A stretch of 64,000 nucleotides of DNA, taken from Cephalotus follicularis. Taxonomy: Eukaryota; Streptophyta; Magnoliopsida; Oxalidales; Cephalotaceae. The DNA lies in NCBI GenBank assembly GCA_001972305.1, contig BDDD01001647.1, positions 64,936 to 128,935 on the forward strand, given 5' to 3'. The notes under the pieces are model-generated. The model searched no databases and was not told the origin of the DNA. It worked only from the letters and a program-made list of their open reading frames with translations. The translations under genes and the position numbers were made by a program. Each line of letters begins with the position of its first letter. The stretch's first letter is position 1. Positions 33,431 to 48,174 of the stretch are shown here, piece after piece.

Positions 33431-36400
33431 TGGGTATTAGAGTATTTTAGTTTAACAATTGATGAATTGTAGCTTTGCTAATTTTGTTCTTTTAATATTT
33501 GAATTTGGCAAATTGAGAATCATTTTTCCTCTTCATGAATATTATCGATCCTTTTTTATAAAAAATTGTAGTTCTTAAACTGATTTATTAAGGGTAAAAT
33601 TTTACTAAGTTGAATATTTGGATACTGGTATTCGTTTGTTAGTTAGTTAGTTAGTTAATTAATAGTTGATTAAGATTGGTTTCTAAAAGAATGTTTAATA
33701 AATGTGACTACACAAACCCTTCAAGTATATCAGTTAAAATTAAGCAATAAACTCAATTTTCAGTTTCTTTCTCTTGATGAGAGTACTTATGGAAGCCAGA
33801 TTCTTTGATAGCACTCTGCAGATTGTACCAAAATATCGAGTTGACATATGTGTGGAATGAAGCAAATGATGTAAGACTTGAAGGGGAAACCAAGGCCCCA
33901 AAGAAATGATGGGGTGCCCATACCAAGTACTATATACTTGCACATGGAGGGTAGTTGGCTCCTTCATATCAATGAATTTTTAAGCTATCCAAATTTTGGC
34001 TCTTTTTCTCTTAATTGGATATAATGTTGTTTTCTTTGCGGACTCATCCCACTCAATAAATGAATTATGCCAATACTATTTTGGGATGTCAACTAGTTAA
34101 AATATAATCTTTTAATTAAAGAATTTCGAACCTAAATCATTTTATAAATATGTTATGGACTTTAAATATATATTAGGATATGTACGCATAAAAAAAACAT
34201 GTATTCAATCTTATATAAGTCACAAAAGACATGAAAAATATTTAAATTTAAATCCTCATACATAGTTAAAGTTTATAAATTTTACTATTTAAGTCACTCA
34301 TTTTAGTTAGATTAATTAATATTGATTGCAATAAATAATTTCCATTCGTGAACCACGAGGACCCAAATAATGAGACATAAGAGCATGGATTTCAGTGACA
34401 TAATTAATGTGATATATACAGTTGAACATCGTATTGTGAACGTAGCATCAAACGTGCAACTGAGTGGAAAATTTATAGAATAATCAGTAAACGTAGCAAA
34501 GACATCAAGAGAGAGATACTATTAAGTTTGTTTTATCAATACATTCTAATAAGTGATAAGATATAGGACAATATGTATGCAGCTTCATTCATATTTTGAT
34601 ACATGCCGTATCATATTTTGGTTACACAACAATTACTTTTTAAGAAAAATAATGATATGGTTAGCTGTGTGCTATAGATTTGCTTTTTGTTTTTGGGCGT
34701 CCAATTAAAGCAACAAAAAAATAATCAGACATTTTTTTCAGTCAAATCTATAAATAATCATATATTCTTCCTAGTTTATGTATGATTAATCAGCTGGAAA
34801 GCTGTAATGATGATCAATCTTATATTAATAGCAAAAATGTTATAAGTTGTCGTGCCAGGCTAAAATAAAAACGTTAAGCTATTGTTGGCAAATTATGGAG
34901 TCAAAGATCTTATCACATGGTGAAACCAGCTATAATCCCTTGTAAATTCTTAAGAAAAATAATTATAAATTACACAGACAAACGAAATATTAAGTATTGA
35001 TTGATATACAAAACACTCTGCAATATCAAATTGCAAAACAATATAAGTCAATTCATAATTGATTGTTTACCCTCCTAAGTGATAACCAAAATATCACTTA
35101 AAAATTAGTGAGTTATACAAAGCGGACTCATATACGAGTACATAAAATAAGAGTACATGTACGGTATCTGTAAATTTGTATTTTAGCATTTTGTTGGTAT
35201 ATTTCATTATATGGAAGGACGAAGTGAAACACATATATATATATACACGGATACACCGATATACACATGGGACAGGAGGTAGCATAGAGGCATAGACACG
35301 CATGTGAGCTACAAAGAGAAGCACATGCGATACGTGGTGTGCATGACTGCTTTATCACAGTTGTTTAGAGGATAATATATATCTTAAATTCTCAATGGCT
35401 TTATTGCCTATATTGTGTATAAGGATCTTTTCACGTTACATGTTGAAGATGATTACATTTATAGGGCTCTTGTCCCCTCCCAACAGCCCCACATTGTGTG
35501 ACTTTGGGGTGTACTTTTTATGATATAAGCTCTCTTTGTTGGATATATTGATGTAAAATTAAAGGTTGAGGAGGCTTTTATGTCATTCCACATTCTTTTT
35601 GGTTATGGAAGGGACGTTATCAATAGATAAGTACTGTGCTTGCTCGTGATTGCTTGGCTCCATGGCAAAGTGGGACGGTAGTACGTTGGCACTTTTAATA
35701 AGCATATATGATTAAGATTTATATATGTCAACTAAAAAATTAATACATGCTAATAATTTTATGTATAATAATTATTGAAGTTATGATACATCGTATTTTT
35801 TAATCAAACTCAACGATTTTATGATATTTTAACAATTATTATAGTTACTGTGATTTTTTTTTGTTGTTGTTCCTAATATTATTCAATACATACTAAAAAA
35901 TGATCCTTTAAGTATTTAAAGTAGTCAAATTATTTATTCCCAATGATAGGTGTCATATCTACACCCGCATTCACCTACACATCAACGACTGAATATTAGT
36001 CTAAGAACTCACGAAAAATTTCAGATTATTATCTTACGTAATATCGAATGCTAAAAATTAGATTTGCCTAATTCTGATATACCATGTTAAAGTGTAATGT
36101 CCACTCCAAAAGTATGCTTATAAAGAAAAGTCTTTAACATATTTAAAGTAGATAGATTCTTGATACTTAACTAATGTAAAATAAAAAATATAATCACCTC
36201 CATAATATATATGATTATATTTTATAGATCTAACATTTAGATTTAATATTGAATATATATATCGTAATTACGTTAGAAAAACTTCTTTGTTTATTGTCAC
36301 ATTATTAATGGATGCAAAGTATAAAAAATAAATAAATAAATAAATATTACGTTATAATGAGTTTCACATGGCTTGCAATAGTGGTAATCCAACATGTATG

Positions 36401-38790
36401 AATGAACCTAAAAATAAATGGTAATGGGCATGACAAGGATAAAATGTCCAAGGGTCCATTTTTAAAAGTAATAGTTCATACCCATTAATACCACATAGAC
36501 AACTGGTAAGGAATTTCTGTCTCAATTCCCATATGTGATCTTCACTTAGCCATGGATAGCTTAAATATAATAGTAATATTATTAATTACAAATGATGTGA
36601 TATCACAAATATATTATAATTAAATTATTAATATATTATTGGTATTTTTTTAAACGTTATTAATGATATTTTAACTTTTAATGAAATAATGATTAATAAT
36701 ATTTTAAAAAATTATTTATGATGCATTTGTGATATCGCATCACTTAATAATATTACTTTAAATAGAATTATGGTTCTCTTAGAATGGAGACAATTTTGCA
36801 TGTCCAATTTTTTTTTTTAAAGGCTTAGAGGATTTATTTTATAAATTTAATGGTTGAATTTGATGTTTTATATATGTAGATCATACATGTCAATTTTTAA
36901 GTCAATAAAATATCTCAAACTAATTCAAATATGTATAAGAATTTCAATAATTTACAAGAAAAATCGAATAAACGCTCGCAATCATTACGAATATTTGATA
37001 TAGCTATAAGTATCCGATCGATTTAAAAATTGATATACATTGTCTACATATATAAAATATAAAATCTAATAATTTAATTTACAAAATATAGATCATAAAC
37101 CCGTAAATCTAAAAAATATATATATATATATCTGATATCCCGGCACACCCCTCGTGTGTGCTAGAAACAACAAAATTTTGTCGTTGTAGTTGATAGATAT
37201 GGTTGCCATGCGGCAAATACCATTTCTCATAGAGAAGAAAATGAGTGCACACTTTGACCCAATAAAAAAATGATAGTACCACATAATACCCCAATTTTAG
37301 TGCATTGCATGATAAGGCCAGTATCTTAGCCACACATAAAAAATACGAGAACTGGGTCACCATTCACCATGCAAAAGAGCTTGCATAGCTTCTTAACCTA
37401 TAAGATTACAGCTTGACTTAGACGTTAAGGAAGAGAATATTATATCACGTATAAATATTGGGTAAAGTTTCCTAGCTATAATGTTTGTTTAACTAGATAA
37501 TATGGCTGAAAAGTTGACATTGCTACCTCACTTCAAAGTCATGTTGTCCCTTTTATGAGAGAAGAAACTTATTATTGAAATTAAGAAACTTAAAGTAGCA
37601 ATTTTTATACCTGTAAAACATATAATGTAGCAAAATAGATTCTAGGTCACTGACTTTCATAATTTTGACCAAGTTTATCATACGCTGTATTGTATACTTG
37701 TGTTTACTATACTACAAAGAACATAAACTCAAAAAGAGAGAAAATCAAATAACAAGAATGAAGCGCATGTTGCAGCATGCATAAACTAATGCTGTGCAGA
37801 AGACAGCCAGTTGTGTTATCGTTTTCTACACTCCAGTTCATCTCCTTCTCCAATCTTCCTTAGCTTATTCTTAGTTTGAGTTAAAATTTTCATCACACTA
37901 AGATTATTTGGTTGGACTTTTATGATCACACTTTGTCCCTTAAAACTTTTGGATATATATATATACGACTCCCTCCAGTACTCTCGATGTTCAAGAAGGC
38001 GGCTTTTGACATTGTAATGGTTGCAAGAAAGATTGAGAAAGTAATCAATCTTGATTCAAACCTTTTAAAATGTGATCTTAGGCTTTATCATTGATATAGG
38101 TTCACGTAATCAGAACACGTTACGTAAAAAGATCAATATTAATGAAAAAGACAATTAGTCTCGTCAAATACACTAATAACGCACATAATAAAAAAAATTC
38201 TTTCTAGAAGCAATAATAAGGGAAACCTTCCTAATCCATGTAGATGTGTATAACATGACTCTTAGGTAACTAACTTCTTTCAATACAAATACCTCCGAAA
38301 AAGAACGAGATTGTAAACCCTAACTCTTGAGCGATACTCTATCCTTAGGTTGAAAACCTTTAATTTTTAAGTAATACTTTATCTTTTTGAGTCTTTATAC
38401 ATAATATTTTTCTACTTAATTATCGAAGGATGTTTCTGAAGTTCACCTTTAAAATAATTTAATATTTTGTTAATCGAGGAAGTAAATCTTTGCATCAAGA
38501 ATCACCTAAGTCACCTTTTGTATTTAGAGACCACAACCTCAATTGAAATGTTAGCATAATATAAAGTCAATAATGGAATACTTTCTTATGAATAGGCTTT
38601 GAATTGTGCATCAACTCTCTTTCAACGTTTTGGCAGATTGCAACCAACTACGCGATGGCTCACGATTTCAAACATTGAACTGGACGCTGATTTTTATTGT
38701 CTTCGGACTCTATTATTTTTCTATTAAATCTTCAATCATTAGCTTACAATTACTAGATTTTAGCAAGTTTCTTCTTAAAGCATGGGTACT
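33431..38790. other. 5.4-kb AT-rich intergenic region
   Basis: 3' side of the GATA gene. No convincing coding region was found: the open frames at 33740-33967, 35094-35358 and 37093-37363 (all minus) are short and match nothing known. It contains the foldback repeat at 36838-37091 and short (AAAT)n and (AT)n tracts near 36325 and 37115. Confidence 0.55.
36838..37091. mobile_element. Foldback MITE (family also near 46.8, 50.5 and 61 kb)
   Basis: Arms at about 36838-36910 and 37012-37089 are imperfect reverse complements sharing TTTTATATATGTAGA and TCAATTTTTAA blocks. The loop is about 100 bp. No coding is present and no target duplication could be fixed. The arm motif recurs in other foldback elements of this window. 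Confidence 0.6.
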
Positions 38791-38797
38791 TTCTCTA

Positions 38798-39236
38798 GGC
38801 CCAATGTGTATCTGAGAAAGTAAATTATTAGGCCCATTGTCAATATTTGCGTCACATCAGGCCCATAGAGCATGGGATCATTTTAAGATCCGATCAAATA
38901 AGCGAACTGGATAATTGAAATACAATGTTCTTTGACCCTCGGGCCTGCAATCCATAATCTCATCAAGTTTTTCAAAACCCTAAATTTTTTGTTTACTTTA
39001 ATCAAAATTGATAAGAAGTTAAGCGATTCTGGCATACATTCAGTGTAACTTGTGATTATACATTAAGTATATAGCGTATAGTCACATAAAATTTATCAAG
39101 TAAATGATACATAAATAATTAATTAATACTTATATGATTATGTATTATGTATCAATTGGTCACTTTTTTTTTTTTTTTTAGTTCCCCGTAGAGTGAAAAT
39201 CATTATCTTAAATTGCCGGCAATGCAGCCTGGCCCA
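38798..39236 (+). promoter_or_regulatory. Promoter-like block with four GGCCCA sites and a telo-box
   Basis: GGCCCA occurs at 38798-38803, 38831-38836, 38860-38865 and 39231-39236, and AAACCCTAA at 38975-38983. Site II plus telo-box promoters drive genes active in dividing cells and mitochondrial or ribosomal genes in plants (established). The block lies 330-770 bp upstream of the small gene starting at 39569, which is the likely target, although the leader is not defined. Confidence 0.5.
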
Positions 39237-39568
39237 TTAACTGAACACAACATTTTTTATGAGAGAGAGCTCGTGAAATGGTTATAGTTCAAAAGGAGGA
39301 AAGTGATAGTTGTGGTTGTTGTGCACATAGTACATAGAGGAGGCACGGGATGCGAATGAGTGTAGACTAGGCTTTCGTTTGTAACCTCAATTTTATTTGA
39401 AACAAAGTCAAAAGAGCTCGTGAGTGAAGTGAAAACATTAGCGTTGTTTGGCTATATATACACACAAGAATTTGCTTAAATTAAGGCAATGATAGGAAAC
39501 ATTGTTGGTGTTAATGGGCTGCTGACCAATTTGTATGCTTGAGAGATTTGGATTTCTTTCTGGTGTTC

Positions 39569-41279
<1,711 letters not shown>

Positions 41280-41825
41280 TTCTTTATATTGTGATTTATT
41301 TGTGAATGAGAAGGTTCTTTAATTAGGCTTATTAATGTAATTTAGTATAATGTAGGATGAGGCCAATGGGGCTATGTATTTCGCAATAAATTGATGAGAT
41401 TTGAGACTTTTATTGGAGCAACATATGAAATCATTTGAAAACGATCGACAATATCCGATTCATTACGATGCAACTATAACATCCACGATTGTAACCGTAT
41501 GTTTGTTTGGCTCAAAATATTTTGTAATCTAATCTTTTTAATACTTTTCTTTTAATTTTTTATTTTGTTGCAGACTTTGTAAATGTAATGTTGTCGAAAA
41601 GTTTGGTTCTAAATATTACATATATCGTTGTGTTAATTAAATAGTTGTCATTATATTATATATATATATATATATAATGTAACTCAAATATGTATTTTTG
41701 TCACAGCGCTCAAACCTTATCGATGCATATTCACTTCAATAATCAACTTAATTCAAAGTTTTATTCACAATACTGGCCTTTTTTTTTTCTTTTTAACTTA
41801 ACAATCAATTTACATCACATGGATA

Positions 41826-42395
41826 TGGCTGCAAATGAATCAAGCCGTTCGTGAACATTTCACGACTCGATTCGATAACTGCTCGTTCGCGTTCATTCGA
41901 TAAACTTAACGAACGAATACTAACACGATTTTAAGACTCGTTAGCTTAACGAGTCGAGTTTGAACAGTGGTAGGCTCGACTATTTATGTTCATTAAAAAC
42001 TTGATTATAAACTCGATAATAACCCTTATCAATAAGTATTTTCTCAACTTTAGTGAATCATGTAGCAATTATGAATTGCTAAATGAAAAAGGCAGGGCAG
42101 GTAGTTCACCACTTGAGATTCCATGTATCACGATATTACACTCAATAAAAGTTGTGAGATATAATACCAATGTTAACTTTTCAAATAACAGTTATTGTAT
42201 CATTTATATGAAATGGTATTAGAGTTGCAAACGAACCAAGCCGTTCGTAAACAGCTCGCGACTCGACTCGATAACGGCTCGTTCGTGTTCGTTCAATAAG
42301 TTTAACGAACGAACACGAACAAGATTTTAAGACTCGTTAGCTTAACGAGTCAAGCCCAAACAACCTAAAGCTCAGTTCGACTCGATTTATTTGGG
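41826..42395. repeat. Two direct copies of an AACGAGYCGAG-type repeat, about 400 bp apart
   Basis: Copies at about 41826-41965 and 42222-42365 share GCAAA(T/C)GAA(T/C)CAAGCCGTTCGT at the start and TTTTAAGACTCGTTAGCTTAACGAGTC at the end. Each is internally palindromic, with repeated GTTCGTTC/GAACGAAC blocks. The 250 bp between them is AT-rich and non-coding. This arrangement may be a composite non-autonomous element or two insertions of the same MITE-like unit. No target duplication was fixed. Confidence 0.65.
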
Positions 42396-42631
42396 GCCTT
42401 ACCCATGGATATGTCACTTAATCTAGATGCATTAACAATGTATATTGGTTAAATCCATATATAATTGGGGTGTCTAAAGAACATTTGTTATGACTGAAAT
42501 ACCCTCTGTTAGTAATTGCACGTTAAAAGTTTAAAAAGCCATGAAATTGAAGGAGGATGTCATTCTCATTGACGTCATTTTTGTTAAAACGCAAGCACCT
42601 TTTTTCGCCAAGCAAAAATATTTGAATTTGG

Positions 42632-42763
42632 GATCGGGGTTTAGGGTTTCGAAAAACAAAATTAGTTTCAAAAGGTTCCCTCTGCTCTCAGCACCACAAT
42701 TGAAGAAGAACTCTTCTCTCAACTTTCATTCGGAGGGAAATCCCAGAAACCCCCAATCACAGG

Positions 42764-42806
<43 letters not shown>

Positions 42807-43312
42807 TGTGTGTGTGTGCATATGTGTATTTTTGTTAATTTGAAATGTACCACTGTGGCTTTTTGCAGCAGCCAATTTTTAAGTGGTTTAGATTTACTTT
42901 CTTGTTTGGGATTCAGTAACTAAAATCTTATGCTAAGTTGAGCTTAACACAACTATTATTTCAGTTGGCTCCTTTATTTTAAGCTTTATATATAACATTG
43001 ACTATAGAATCACTGTTTTTATGCTTTTTTTCAATTATGTATGTATGTATGTTGTGTGCATGTGCCCTAGAGATTGTTTATAGTTTTCATTTTTGCTTTG
43101 ATTTAGCTGTCAAATGTTGGAAAACCTAGGAAATGAAGGTTCAGAATGTCTATGTATAATCAGGTTAAGTAGATTGTTTTATGGCCAATTGTATATTGAT
43201 GATAGATTTGTTATTTCTGACTCACAGTTGTGGTTATCGTTGAAGCCAAACCGCTGGCTGATTTAATTTATTGTTGGTTTTGCACAGATTGTTTTGCTTT
43301 TAAGTCATAGTA
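42632..43312 (+). promoter_or_regulatory. NUP35 promoter edge, leader exon and leader intron
   Basis: A telo-box on the minus strand (TTTAGGGTTT at 42640-42649) precedes a leader exon ending at 42762 (CACAG|GTAATC). The leader intron 42763-43287 starts with a (CT)n run at about 42768-42802 and a short GT run, and ends TTTTGCACAG. The start codon is 25 bases into the next exon. A leader intron and telo-box are common in constitutively expressed plant genes. Confidence 0.6.
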
Positions 43313-46164
43313 ATGAGCACTACGGTGTCTAGAACTCCCAAATCCGGGAGGCAGTCATTGTTTTACCAAGATTTGGCATCACCAATTTCTGCAAGGAGAG
43401 GAAAATTTTCGACTCCAGGTCAGGCAGCAGCGGTATCAGCTCTATGGCGTGATAAGTTTGGGAGTTCAGATCTTCCACCACCTCCTATGTACACCTTGGA
43501 GGACCGCTTGGATTTCTCCCCTGAATCTGGAATGCTGGATTATCCCGTATCTCCAGACGTCAAATCAGACCCAAGAACGCCCGTCCACAGTTCTGGCCGG
43601 GACTTCTTGAGTCCTTCAGGGAAAAGCAAATCGGAGGCCGGCACTTCTTTTGCTGTGATGAATGGGCAGCAGAGTCAACAGGGTTTTGGGAGTTCGAGTT
43701 GGTGGTCACCAGCAAAGGGTAGTGGCAGTGCTGAGCAAGAGGAGAAGGGGAAGGGTTCGCCTGTTGAGGGTGTGGTTCAGCCTGGTGCTTTGATCACACT
43801 TCCACCCCCAAGAGAAGTCGCAAGGCCCGAGATGCAGAGGAATTGTGTCCCTGTAGGGAACCTCGATGAGGAAGAATGGGTTACTGTTTACGGGTATGAT
43901 TTCGACTTCCTTTTGTTGTCTTCTGGTTTTTTAGTACCTTTTCAGTTTAAATGGTTGTATTATATCTTCATGCTTGCTAGATTTATTGAAGTTGCAATGG
44001 CAATAAGCTTTTCTGCTGATCCTAGATGAATTTTACTCACAGTACGGTGATTTATAGAGACTTAGGTGTGCCAATAGGTTCCCACTGACTTTTGCATATC
44101 TTGTATAGATTATTAAGAAGGCGCTTCACAGGGTTGATCATGTGCCTTGAGTGCCTCACTGTTGAGACATATTTGCGGTGATTTAAGGTCTTTGGTCTTG
44201 CCCTAGGAATTTTACATAACCACTGGGGTTACTGCTCCTGCATATGCTCTGGCATGATTTAAAGCTTAATTTGAAGATGAAATTGCTTTATATTAAGGAC
44301 ATTTATTTTCCTGATTATGTTTCTATCTACATTCTAAAGCTATAATGTGGTAGTCTCCGTGACATCCTCAAACACTCTTCGGCAAATTCATTGTTTTTTA
44401 TTCTCAACTCAACTTACAAACATAGGATTTTTTTTCTCAATGAAAAATAGTGGCAGATATGCCGTCAATGAAGGAATATAGGCAAGACTATGCCAGCGTC
44501 TTTAAGTTTGGATTACCTGTTACGTTAACAAGTTCTCACAAGCAGATCAACTATTTAATTCGCTTTCGTATTTTTAGAGAATTTGTGGAATGAGGGCTTC
44601 ACAACATGACTCGTGTATTGTGTGTTCCGCCTCTCTTGAGTCATGAGCTTTAGTGATTTTATGTTTGATTTTTCTATGATTTGCCCTTATGCAATTTCAC
44701 AAGGTACTCTTAAGCTATGTTTGGTGTTTCCCCTTGTTGTTTGTAAGTATAAAGAGGTTATCAAGGTCAAAGGTCCAATAACCTGCCAAATTTAAAGGAG
44801 AGAACAAAAAAGTAAAAAAGGACCAAACTATATATTGTTTTTACTTATTTTTACAAATTATAGACCTATAACACTGATCATCAAATCTCTTTACAGATTT
44901 TCTCTAGTCGATACCAATTTAATACTGCGGGAGTTTGAGAAGTGTGGTGTGATTTTGAAACATGTTCCCGGTCCTAGGGATGCTAACTGGATGCACATTC
45001 TATATCAGGTTCTTCTTTACTACCTTAGTTTATGTTCGATTTTTTGCTGTGGATGATGTTGGTTCTTCTCACATATCCTGCACTTGGTCTTTTTAGTGGG
45101 CTACAGATATTCTTCTTTGCATACTTGTGGATATTATACTAACAATCATCACCAGGGATGATGAATGTGAAACAATATGGAAAAATCCACCAGGCTGAGA
45201 ATGTAGCTGAACTGCTGTTTTCCTCAACGTTGTCCTATTGACTTTTTTGAGTGACAATGTATTTAAGTTCTTTGTAAAACTTCCAAATTTTATTGTATTA
45301 AATGTATATAGCCGCTTCACTTGTTGGATGCTGGCATTTTTTTTGCTATAGGCTTTTTATGTATTTTAAATGTCCCATTAGCATCATTGACACCATGGCT
45401 GTAAAGTTTTGATCCATACTTTCCTAGTTTCTTGGATGATTTGCATTGGGATGCTGGACTCCTTAATAATTAGATTGATTTTGGTTGCAATTTATTGCCC
45501 AGTCAGACAAGGCTAGGTTTCAGCCTTCTTATCCTCATAATTTGATTCTTCAAGTTGATTCAATGCATATTTTATTTCATAAAGCATAGTTTTCCGAATT
45601 TTCTTCCATCTAATCTATATAAGAGTATGCTTAAGTGCTACTGTCATGCATGGGATGGCTACAATTTTTGACACTCGCAAGCTGAGGTTCCATAACAATT
45701 TATGCTTGTCCCGTGGTGATACTTCTTTTTGAATCTGCATCCTCTTAATGGGCTTAAGCCAAATATGAGATGGGCATCATTATTCATGTGGTGGTGATAA
45801 GTGGTGTTTAAACTTCAAACAATTATTTAACTCTTTTGCCTTTTTGCTGGTACAGAATCGGTCTGATGCTCAGAAGGCTCTCAGCAAGAGTGGGAAGCAA
45901 ATAAATGGAGTTCTAATTGTAGGTGTGAAGCCGGTGGATTCAGTGCAGCGTCAGGCTTTGAACGAAAGGCTTAACACTCAAGGATTCATGCCTCTACCCC
46001 CAACTTCCTCTCTAAGAACGTCTGAGTCGTATGGCTTCAAAGCATCTCCTAGTCCCTATTATCTTCAAAGCAGTGGTACCGGTGCAAAGCAGTCAGGAAG
46101 TGCTATTGCATCCCCAGCTAAGTCAATGGTGTCCAAAATTATGGATTTGATGTTTGGTGTTTAG
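43313..46164 (+). CDS. NUP35: Nucleoporin NUP35 (MPPN / Nup53-35-40 family), 333 aa
   Basis: Three coding exons: 43313-43893, 44897-45008 and 45856-46164 (donors G|GTATGA and CAG|GTTCTT; acceptors TTACAG|A and TACAG|AAT). They join in frame (phase 2, then 0) to 333 residues. The N-terminal about 175 residues are Ser/Pro-rich and probably disordered, with the start SRTPKSGRQSLFYQDLASP typical of plant NUP35. The RRM-like MPPN domain follows at about 178-270: EEEWVTVYGFS, LILREFEKCGVILKHVPG, NWMHILYQ, INGVLIVGVKPVD. The C-terminus SMVSKIMDLMFGV is the amphipathic membrane-binding tail of the family. NUP35 links the inner ring of the nuclear pore to the membrane (established for yeast and animal homologues). 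The Arabidopsis counterpart, At3g16310 from memory, is about 330 residues, so length agrees. No defects were seen. Confidence 0.96.
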
Positions 46165-46829
46165 GTATCCTGTTTCAGTCGCCCTATCAGTTTTACGCTT
46201 TGTTGTTTGAAGATTGTATAATGGTTCCTCCCGGCAACTGAAATGTTGTCCGAGTCTCTCAGTATCTCTTTTCACCTTGAAGCAGGATCTTTCCAGTGTG
46301 GGAAATGTTGTAGTTTCTTATTAGTGAATATACAAGAGTACAGTGTTAAAATTGCTTGAGCCTGATAAATGGTATTTTGTCGCTATGGTGATTTTATGAA
46401 AGCAAATGTCAATTTTCAATCTTGTAATTAGAGTGAGAACTAACATTGTCATGATTTCCTACAGTTGTGACTTACATCAGCTTAGGGAGGACAAAAACTT
46501 TCGCTGGAGCCAGAAAACATTGAAATGTACAGTGCAATGAAATGGTAGGTGTCCTGCCTCCACAAGAAATTGCACTTTTGTCTACATCTGGCGCTCGATT
46601 AAAACATTTGTTATTGCAGCCGTGTAATGAAGATCAATATGTGTAATTTTGTGGGTTGATAACGGCAACAAGTTATGGGCTTATGGTCATTTTAAATTAT
46701 AGTCTTAATGTCATTATGGGCTTAATGTCCTGTCAAAAGTATGTATATTATGTGTTTGAAATATATATACGAGAATATCTTTTATTGGATGTAGGTGTAG
46801 TGTCATTCTAATTATCGTACTTGTAAATA

Positions 46830-47290
46830 GTATTTTTTAAATAAAACTGTTAGATTTGATATTTTATTAATTAAAAACACTTATGTAAATTTTTAAATCA
46901 ATAATATATTTATATATATTATATTGAATATGATAATATTTTATTATTTATGAGTAAATTATTGAATGATTAAATTTTTTATTTAAAAATAAAATAGTTA
47001 GAAATATTCAAATAACTTGAAAATTTATAAATACGATTTAGATAAATAAATTATCAAATTCATCAATTAAATTTGAAAAATATTATTTATAAATACATTA
47101 ATTATGGTGATATTATACCTAAATTAGGCGTAACATCATCCTATAATATATACACTTTTAAAAAGTTATTTATTTAATAAAATATCTATATAGATGCTTA
47201 ATTAATTTAAAATTTATATATAAGATCTAATAAATCAAATTTAATGATTAAATATAAAAAAATCTAATTCATAAATTAAATTGTTAAAAA
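46830..47290. mobile_element. Foldback MITE cluster, degenerate
   Basis: A stretch near 46838-46920 (TTAGATTTGATATTTTATTAATT..AATTTTTAAATCAATA) is the imperfect reverse complement of about 46998-47095. A further similar arm lies at 47160-47290. The motifs are the same as at 36.8 and 50.5 kb. Ends and target duplication are not clear. Confidence 0.45.
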
Positions 47291-48108
47291 AAATGTCTTT
47301 TAAAAAAACATAAGACTCCTCGTACAAAAAAGGAGACTTCGGTGCATTGTATCGAAATTATTATTTACAGCCTTAGGAGCATGATGCCCATAATAACTTA
47401 AATAATTAAAAAATAATTTCAAATGTATCGAAATTAGTATTTACGATAAATAAATCTAAGTAAACTTAATTGCGGAGCTGATCCTAAAAAAACAAAAGCT
47501 ATACAAATTACAAAAAATTTAAAGTATTAAGAATTCTTAATAATTTCAATAGTTAAAAGTATGATGTCCCATCTTTTAGACGGCGCATGGTAGAAGCATC
47601 AACTCACCGAAAATATGATTTTTTTTTTTTTGTTTTTGTTTTTGCTAATTACCAATGAAGTGAAGTGAATGACAGATATGTATATGCTGCATAATAAGCT
47701 GACAGGTAGCAAAGCTTTGGGAAGGAGAAGTTCCCTTCGTGCACATCAATGCTTCATGATTTCGAGGTTTGATGTTCAAATCGTAACTAAATATACAACA
47801 AATAATGTGATATTTGTCCTCATTGATGTTGTAGTCCAAAATATGTCACCTTGGTAATTCAAAATTTCACACTTGACAAAAATGAACAATTTGATTTTGT
47901 TTTAGTTTTTATAAAATGTTAGAAAACTAGGAAACTATCTGACTTAAATGGAAAAAATTTACAATGATAATGTTTTAAAAACAGTGGCGAAGCCACGTTA
48001 TGCTCATTAGTTGTCCCGGTTAACTTTTGATAAACATGTTATTTATCAATATTATTTATTATGCTGATCACTTGCATTTCCTAACTTTTGAAAAAAAAAT
48101 TATTTATT

Positions 48109-48112
<4 letters not shown>

Positions 48113-48174
<62 letters not shown>
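48113..48174. repeat. (AT)n(GT)n microsatellite
   Basis: An AT run at about 48113-48154 is followed directly by a GT run to about 48174, in non-coding spacer. Confidence 0.95.
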
